A stretch of DNA of 64,000 nt from Sinonovacula constricta (lineage: Eukaryota > Mollusca > Bivalvia > Cardiida > Solecurtidae): NCBI GenBank assembly GCA_007844125.1, contig CM017556.1:83409751-83473750 (forward strand), in the 5' to 3' direction. The position numbers and the translations under genes are program-made. A model generated the notes under the pieces. It searched no databases. It was not told the origin of the DNA and was given only the letters and a program-made list of their open reading frames with translations. Positions 57,348-64,000 of the stretch are shown here, piece by piece. Within the stretch, counting starts at the first letter, position 1. The number at the start of each line of letters is the position of its first letter.

Positions 57348-59301
57348 AGCGGAAATATAGGTTACAATACTATAGACGTAATAGCAGAAATATAGGTTAC
57401 AATACTATAAACGTAATAGCAGAAATATAGGTTACAATACTATAAACGTAATAGCAGAAATATAGGTTACAATACTGTCGACAAAATAGCAGAAATATAG
57501 GTTACAATTCAGTCTACAAAATAGCAGAAATATAGGCTACAATACTATAGACATAATAGCTGAAATATAGGTTACAATACTATAAACGTAATAGCAGAAA
57601 TATAGGTTACAATACTGTCGACAAAAAAACAGAAATATAGGTTACAATACTGTAGACAAAATAACAGATTATAGGTTACAATACTATAGACGTAATAGCA
57701 GAAATATAGGTTACAATACTATAGACGTAATAGCAGAAATATAGGTTACAATACTATAGACGTAATAGCAGAAATATAGGTTACAATACTATAGACGTAA
57801 TAGCAGAAATATAGGTTACAATACTGTCGACAAAATAGCAGAAATATAGGTTACAATACTGTAGACAAAATAACAGAAATATAGGTTACAATACTGTAGA
57901 CAAAATAACAGAAATATAGGTTACAATACTATAGACGTAATAGCAGAAATATAGGTTACAATACTATAGACGTAATAGCAGAAATATAGGTTACAATACT
58001 GTCGACAAAATAGCAGAAATATAGGTTACAATACTATAGACGTAATAGCATAAATATAGGTTACAATACTGTCGACAAAATAGCAGAAATATAGGTTACA
58101 ATACTGTCGACAAAATAGCAGAAATATAGGTTACAATACAGTCGACAAAATAGCAGAAATATAGGTTACAATACAGTCGACAAAATAGCAGAAATATAGG
58201 TTACGATACTGTCGACAAAATAGCAGAAATATAGGTTACAATACTGTCGACAAAATAGCAGAAATATAGGTTACAATACAGTCGACAAAATAGCAGAAAT
58301 ATAGGTTACAATACTATAGACGTAATAGCAGAAATATAGGTTACAATACAGTCGACAAAATAGCAGAAATATAGGTTACAATACAGTCGACAAAATAGCA
58401 GAAATATAGGTTACAATACTATAGACGTTATAGCAGAAATATAGGTTACAATACTATAGACGTAATAGCAGAAATATAGGTTACAATACAGTCGACAAAA
58501 TAGCAGAAATATAGGTTACAATACAGTCGACAAAATAGCAGAAATATAGGTTACAATACTATAGACGTAATAGCAGAAATATAGGTTACAATACTATAGA
58601 CGTAATAGCAGAAATATAGGTTACAATACTGTCGACAAAATAGCAGAAATATGATACAATACAGTCGACAAAATAGCAGAAATATAGGTTACAATACTGT
58701 CGACAAAATAGCAGAAATATAGGTTACAATACTGTAGACAAAATAGCAGAAATATAGGTTACAATACAGTCGACAAAATAGCAGAAATATAGGTTACAAT
58801 ACAGTCGACAAAATAGCAGAAATATAGGTTACAATACTATAGACGTAATAGCAGAAATATAGGTTACAATACAGTCGACAAAATAGCAGAAATATAGGTT
58901 ACAATACAGTCGACAAAATAGCAGAAATATAGGTTACAATACTATAGACGTAATAGCAGAAATATAGGTTACAATACTGTCGACAAAATAGCATAAATAT
59001 AGGTTACAATACTGTAGACAAAATAGCAGAAATATAGGTTACAATACAGTCGACAAAATAGCAGAAATATAGGTTACAATACAGTCGACAAAATTGCAGA
59101 AATATAGGTTACAATACTATATACATAAAAGCAGAAATATAGGTTACAATACTGTAGACAAAATAGCAGAAATATAGGTTACAACACTGTAGACAAAAAA
59201 ACAGAAATGTCGGGTGTAATAATGTAGACAAAATAGCAGAAATATCGGGTGTAATAATGTAGACAAAATAGCAGAAATATATGTAGCAATACTGTCGACA
59301 A
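57348..59301. repeat. 35-bp satellite array, about 56 copies
   Basis: The unit is 'ATAGCAGAAATATAGGTTAC' followed by AATAC and a variable 10-bp part. The variable part falls into three main types: TATAGACGTA, TGTCGACAAA/AGTCGACAAA and TGTAGACAAA. Units are nearly identical in the middle and diverged at both ends (57,360-57,670 and 59,120-59,300), as unequal crossing-over predicts. It starts where the copy A flank sequence CACAGCTGGGCCATAT has become CACATAGCGGAAATATAGG, which suggests local origin. Confidence 0.97.
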
Positions 59302-60890
59302 TTATTTTAATGTTAATATCCGTGTCAAATGGGACTATAATATGTTTTGAAGCTATTAATACATTTAAGGAAGCGTTTTAGGCCTTTAAACAATAGTCCG
59401 AATAAATAAAAGATCGACATAAACAGAAAGAAAACAATGCTGTAAACAACGAATTTAAATGTAATGTTCATGCGGTATGTATACGGATACAAACTTCTGT
59501 TCTATATATTCATTAACCGCAATTGTGTATAAATAGGGTAAATCTTTATAAAGTGGGGTAAAGCACTTAAAAATAATTGTAGTATAATAATTGTACCACA
59601 ATAAATAGAAATATAAAAAACAGTGCCGGAGATGCCAATTTAAATTTTCATATCCGAACCCTGTTTTTACACGGATATGAATTACCATATAGGGCAAAAA
59701 TCAACCACAATTGCATGTTATACGAGAATACCCAAGTTACACTATTTAACTGATAGAAAATACATCATTTTTTTCTAGAAAACACATGAATAAAACATAC
59801 GTGGATGTAAATAAAAAATGTGTACATTCATATCCGTACCCTATATGTCTACTTATATAAACTCATGCGCGGCTATGGGTATATGTATTACCAACAATTC
59901 TGTAAAGACTCGTAGAGTTTCCTGAAAGTGGTTTAATTAATAAAAAAACAATTATAATACTCTAAATATAATAGAAATACACCAATTAGGGGTGAAGATA
60001 GTGATGTTTACGTTCATATCTGTACAGCGGATGTCCACGGATATGAACTTTCGGTAATCCTAACGATGTGTAAAAAATAAAGTTGAAATGGTCAATGTAT
60101 CATATGTTTATGCATGATTTATTTAACTTGTTACAACGATGTACTATGTAGAAGTCCAATATTGTGCTCTATTTTGTATTCGCCCAAAAACAGGTCGTAT
60201 AAAAATTGAAGGGCATTTTAAATCTTTTTACAACAAGATTGTGTTTTTTCTTGGTCGGTTTGTTGTTGTACAAGCTGTTCTATTGTTCAATAGGACCGAC
60301 GACGGCGACCTTTGAAGCTTTGAATCAATGCTCTCTTGTATGTATATGTATATATAGCGTCGCACTAAGTTTGTGTTTGAATTAACCAAGAGATTATCGA
60401 CTCCTCGAATAGAACAATACATTGATATAATGATTTTGTAGCCATGTTTAAGCAAGAAATCATTTGACATTTTATACAGATATATGATTATACATATAGA
60501 ATAATTACTTCCAAAATACTTGATATTTAATAATTATTTTAATTTAATTGTTGTTTTTTTAATTATTGTGTTAAATATAATAAATGTTGATTTCTAGTGT
60601 AAATCTCGCAACTGGTTGACATTTGTCTAATAGAATCTGCCGATTCTTCGATTGTGTCTTTAAATAAACGAAGTTTTGTGGCCACAGTAATTATGCAGAA
60701 AATAAATAATTCTAATAAAAAGGTGCATGTGTTGTTGTTTCTGGTTGGTGGGATCTTAGTTTACATGTTTATGTGGATATCTCTCATGTCTAGTTCTCGA
60801 TCTGACGTGTATTCATAAATTACCGACATTTGTTTTCATCAATTAATCCATAAGTTATCAAGTTAAATTACAGATAAGTGCACTGCACGA
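59302..60890. other. Spacer with inverted TTCATATCCG motifs, no gene seen
   Basis: TTCATATCCG or its inverse occurs at about 59,648, 59,672, 59,828 and 60,040, with imperfect relatives at about 59,482 and 60,012. Two sets form facing pairs 20-30 bp apart. No gene is supported; the minus-strand ORFs of about 80 codons here show no domain features. Confidence 0.5.
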
Positions 60891-60892
60891 CA

Positions 60893-60966
60893 AATACAAC
60901 AACAACAACATAACAAAAACAACAATAACAACAAAACATCAACAAATTATTATTATTGTTATTATT
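60893..60966. repeat. (AAC)n and (ATT)n microsatellites
   Basis: Interrupted AAC/ACA repeats followed by an ATT run; low complexity. Confidence 0.9.
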
Positions 60967-60969
60967 GGT

Positions 60970-62430
60970 TATGAGATAAACAGAACCTAACCCAGCATTT
61001 GTGTTAACTGAATACTGAAAATATAAATCTAGGTGTATTAAACGATCTGAAACTCGACAATCTCGTTTCATATTGTTTCATTCAGCACGATAGTTTCAGC
61101 ATTCAATGAATGCTTGGGTTACATTCTCTACACAACCAATGGATAGTTAACTCGGTTGTCAAATGTGCGCTATAACCAGCAAATCAGAACTCTAATATAA
61201 TAAGACATATTGCTAAGTTCTAATTCGGTAAGTTTAAGGCTCATGCTTATATCAAAACTCGACAGAAATATATTTATATTCACTTTCCCGAATACATATC
61301 CGCTAACTTTAATTCCTATCCCTTGTCTTCTTTTATTTACAGCAAATCTGTTCGAACGAGTATAACAAAATTTGACTTAATATTGGTTTAATAGGAACGC
61401 AGGATGTCAATATTTACCGACGATTTCTAACTATTTTCAAACAACAAGTACACACCTGAAGTTTGTAACAGTTGGGACTATTTTGTTGTAAACAAAACAC
61501 ACTAAAACGAAACAATTGGCAGAATCATTTGAGTTTTTTTATTTTCAATTAAAAGATGCTGTTACCATTTTAGTAAACGTGTCTATGCGCCTAATTGATG
61601 CTTTAAAAAACGGGTAAGCTGTCATGAGTATAAATTAAATGAACAGATCCTTTTAGGTCCTGACAAACATACGTTCTTACCGGTTTTCCCAAGCTCCTAG
61701 GCCTTTCTGTTGACAAATATACCAAAATACGACGCATCGGTGGAAATATATAGTGTGAATTTGTTTCTGTATTTAGCTATTATTGCTTCATACATATCCT
61801 TGAAAATAGGACACTTTTGGTGTAAAAAGTGTTTATTTTCGAACACTAAAGCGTACGTGCGTTCGACACAAAGAACAGTTTTAGTGGCAGTTTATAAATA
61901 TTTTGAAAGACTTGACAAATGTGTTCGTTAAATACAGAACGATCAAGAGAGTTCCAATAATAATAATCCCTATCCAGGCCGATAATTTTGAGCTATTTTT
62001 GTAACATGAACCGCTGCAGAGAAGAAAGAGGTTTTGTTTAGAAGTCTATAGAAATGATGTTTAAACATCAAACTGGGATTGAATGCGTTTGAATCTTCAA
62101 AGTATGTGTGGGCTTTTAAGCTTTAACGAAAAGAATAAATTTATTTAGTGTCAGATTTTATCAAGAGGTTCATTGTGATCGGAGGTGAATAGTGACCCCA
62201 TTACCTTCTAGATTAAAGCACCATGGGTACAGATTAGCTTTAATTTGCCTTTTCCAACTTTGCTCAAATAGCGAAAACATGTTAAATTAAATCAGATTTT
62301 TGATTAAACAAGCACACTATAGTTTTTCGTTTATACATGACGATGATGATATTATCGCTATTTACAGGCGATAGAAGCATGGTGTGTATAACGTTCAACT
62401 TCACTTCCCGAACAGCCTAACACCTTAAGG
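60970..62430. other. Intergenic, no gene seen
   Basis: No coding, RNA or repeat signal recognised. The 73-codon ORF at 61,710-61,931 has a hydrophobic stretch but no support as a gene. Confidence 0.4.
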
Positions 62431-62449
62431 AAAAATTAATATTTTCACA

Positions 62450-62925
62450 TTTGATTTATTCCATGTTACATGTAGCCATTGCGAAGCGAGGATACGAAAA
62501 GTTCAAAAAATTTTAAACTGACGAAAACATGGCCACCAGAGCCTTGGCCATTGTCCATATGAGGCTACATGTAGATAGTAAAACTTAGAAAATAGTATTA
62601 TCCTAAACTACACGAGCTAGAGCCTTGATATTTAGAACACGTATTCCCTGGGTTGCTCTGTATCAAGACTGTTCAAAGAATCCTGACCCTTCAAAAACAT
62701 GGTCGCCAAGGTCGTGGCCATTTTCCCCATATAGAAAAACTTTGAAAAATCTTCTTTTCAGAAACCACAAGCGCTAGAGCTTTGACATCTGGTTCATTTA
62801 TTGCTTTGGCGGGTTTGTATGTTTTTTCAAAGAATTATGTTGCGTTTAAAAGCATAGCCACTAGGGCTAAATGTCCACGGCACTCAGGTGAGCGATATAG
62901 AGTCATCATGGCCCTCTTTTTGAAA
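62450..62925 (+). repeat. Bivalve-type interspersed repeat with internal ~160-bp units
   Basis: Three diverged units share 'AAAACATGG-CRCCA-RGYC-TGGCCAT', 'GAAAA', 'CACRAGC-CTAGAGC-TTGA' and 'TTCAAAGAAT'. The 3' end is CACTCAGGTGAGCGATATAG then CATCATGGCCCTC, a signature I know from many bivalve intergenic sequences. Confidence 0.7.
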
Positions 62926-63344
62926 CATGTGGTCGTTATCTATCATTATGGTTGATCTATATGTTTTAACTGATACGTTTTTATTTAGAAACCTTAATTT
63001 CTTATGATAAATATGCTAAGCATATCCTTCATGCATAACAATATGCGGTCATCTTGATCTTACTAGTAACTGAACTAAAATTAAAATTGACATGCTCGGT
63101 TTTTGCTCTCATTGTGTTAGGTTTTATACAAAAAGTTTGACCTATTACCGTGATAGGATGTGAAACGAAAGGCAGATTCACGCAGTTTAACTCCCGTAAC
63201 AGAATCGCCAAATGCAAATGCAAACTGGTATGTCCAGCCTGTTTAAACTAGATGTAAATGTGCTTATTAACTGCAACACTTAATGGACATCGAATTTATA
63301 AATAAACCACACTCTCGAAACAACATGTAGTTAAACGTAGCATG

Positions 63345-63422
63345 CAGGGGCGGATCCAGAAAATTTTGGTGGTGGTGGGGGCTATTAATCAAGATCCATT
63401 CAACTTCATCGCATTAATTACT

Positions 63423-63508
<86 letters not shown>

Positions 63509-63640
63509 CAAGGGACCTTAACTTCGACCTGACCTGACCGTGTCACCAGACAAAATTGACTTTAAAAGCTTAGTATTTTTAAGCTTACATTATTGTGTTT
63601 TCGATGTGTTTATTGTGGACGGGGAAGGGGGAATCCGGGG
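63345..63640 (+). repeat. Dispersed repeat R2, copy 2, with a long (AT)n
   Basis: Begins CAGGGGCGGATCCAGAAAAT, which resembles a hAT-type terminal repeat. It has the R2 body (AATCAAGATCCATTCAACTT; CTTCGACCTGACC; TTAGTATTTTTAAGCTTACA) interrupted by about 79 bp of AT repeat (63,425-63,503). The right end was not defined. Confidence 0.65.
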
Positions 63641-64000
63641 CATGCTCGACCATTCGCCCATAAACAATGCCTTTGAAATGCCGTAGATCTTTTTTGGAGA
63701 TTATGTCTTAAATTATATTTCAAACTGATAACAAATTCTGTGCAGGTTCCTTGAGATGAACTTTTCTTGATTCATTACTGTAAATGGAAAAAAAAACTCT
63801 GGCAAAAGACGTGCTCAAAACACTGCACACGGTTGAAATTATATGTGTTTTTAGTGCTTTCTTTTGTTATTTCTACTTAACTGTACGTCCTTCTGTTATT
63901 GAGTAAACTCAGACCGCCTCTGCCTCACATAGAGTCGACGATATACCGACCCGGGTACGATATTTCACAAGCTGATGCGTGATAATGATTTGATTATAAA

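Noticed and set aside
57348..59301. Regular 35-bp repeats looking like a CRISPR array
   Set aside because: There are no unique spacers; the whole unit repeats with a few variant types. This is an animal satellite array.
61710..61931. 73-codon ORF with a hydrophobic segment
   Set aside because: Single isolated ORF with no splice, homology or regulatory support; the length is within chance expectation.

Overview
This is an AT-rich animal genomic window, most likely from a bivalve mollusc. The evidence is: spliced genes with GT/AG introns; several tRNA-derived SINEs with the 3' tail style common in bivalves; a repeat ending in the 'CTCAGGTGAGCGATATAG...CATCATGGCCCTC' motif familiar from bivalve genomes; and an nSTAND3-ankyrin gene family of the kind expanded in molluscs. 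The species cannot be named from the sequence alone.

Layout. (1) 1-8,960, minus strand: the 5' half of TFIP11, a G-patch spliceosome-disassembly factor. Six coding exons are in perfect phase, the last one running off the left edge. A probable non-coding first exon lies near 8,782-8,930. The introns hold a Tigger-type MITE, a foldback element and short tandem repeats. (2) 9,000-15,100: intergenic, with low-complexity tracts, a dead non-LTR retrotransposon fragment and a SINE. (3) 15,120-29,280, plus strand: copy A, an apparently intact gene. It has a non-coding first exon, then four coding exons for a protein of about 1,881 residues with an N-terminal SAM domain, an nSTAND3-type P-loop NTPase and long C-terminal ankyrin repeats. 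(4) 29,300-37,400: intergenic, AT-rich, with degenerate repeats. (5) 37,439-40,025: relic B, an old broken copy of the same gene. (6) 42,000-57,350: relic C, a younger copy of a block that starts with a duplicate of the TFIP11 5' end and ends in the 3' flank of copy A. Its SAM exon is open, but later exons carry a frameshift, nonsense codons and a multi-kilobase deletion, and a LINE of the I/Nimb type sits in one intron. (7) 57,348-59,301: about 56 copies of a 35-bp satellite. (8) 59,300-64,000: no gene seen, several repeats.

The main observation is a short upstream ORF (25 codons plus stop) that ends 7 nt before the SAM start codon in copies A and C. Between A and C, all five differences in its first 22 codons are synonymous, whereas relic B has amino-acid changes and a nonsense codon. 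This looks like a peptide under purifying selection controlling, or co-expressed with, an immune-type STAND receptor. The three copies together give a birth-and-death snapshot of this family. TFIP11 is an unrelated housekeeping gene; the link is positional, since its promoter region was copied along with the receptor block.
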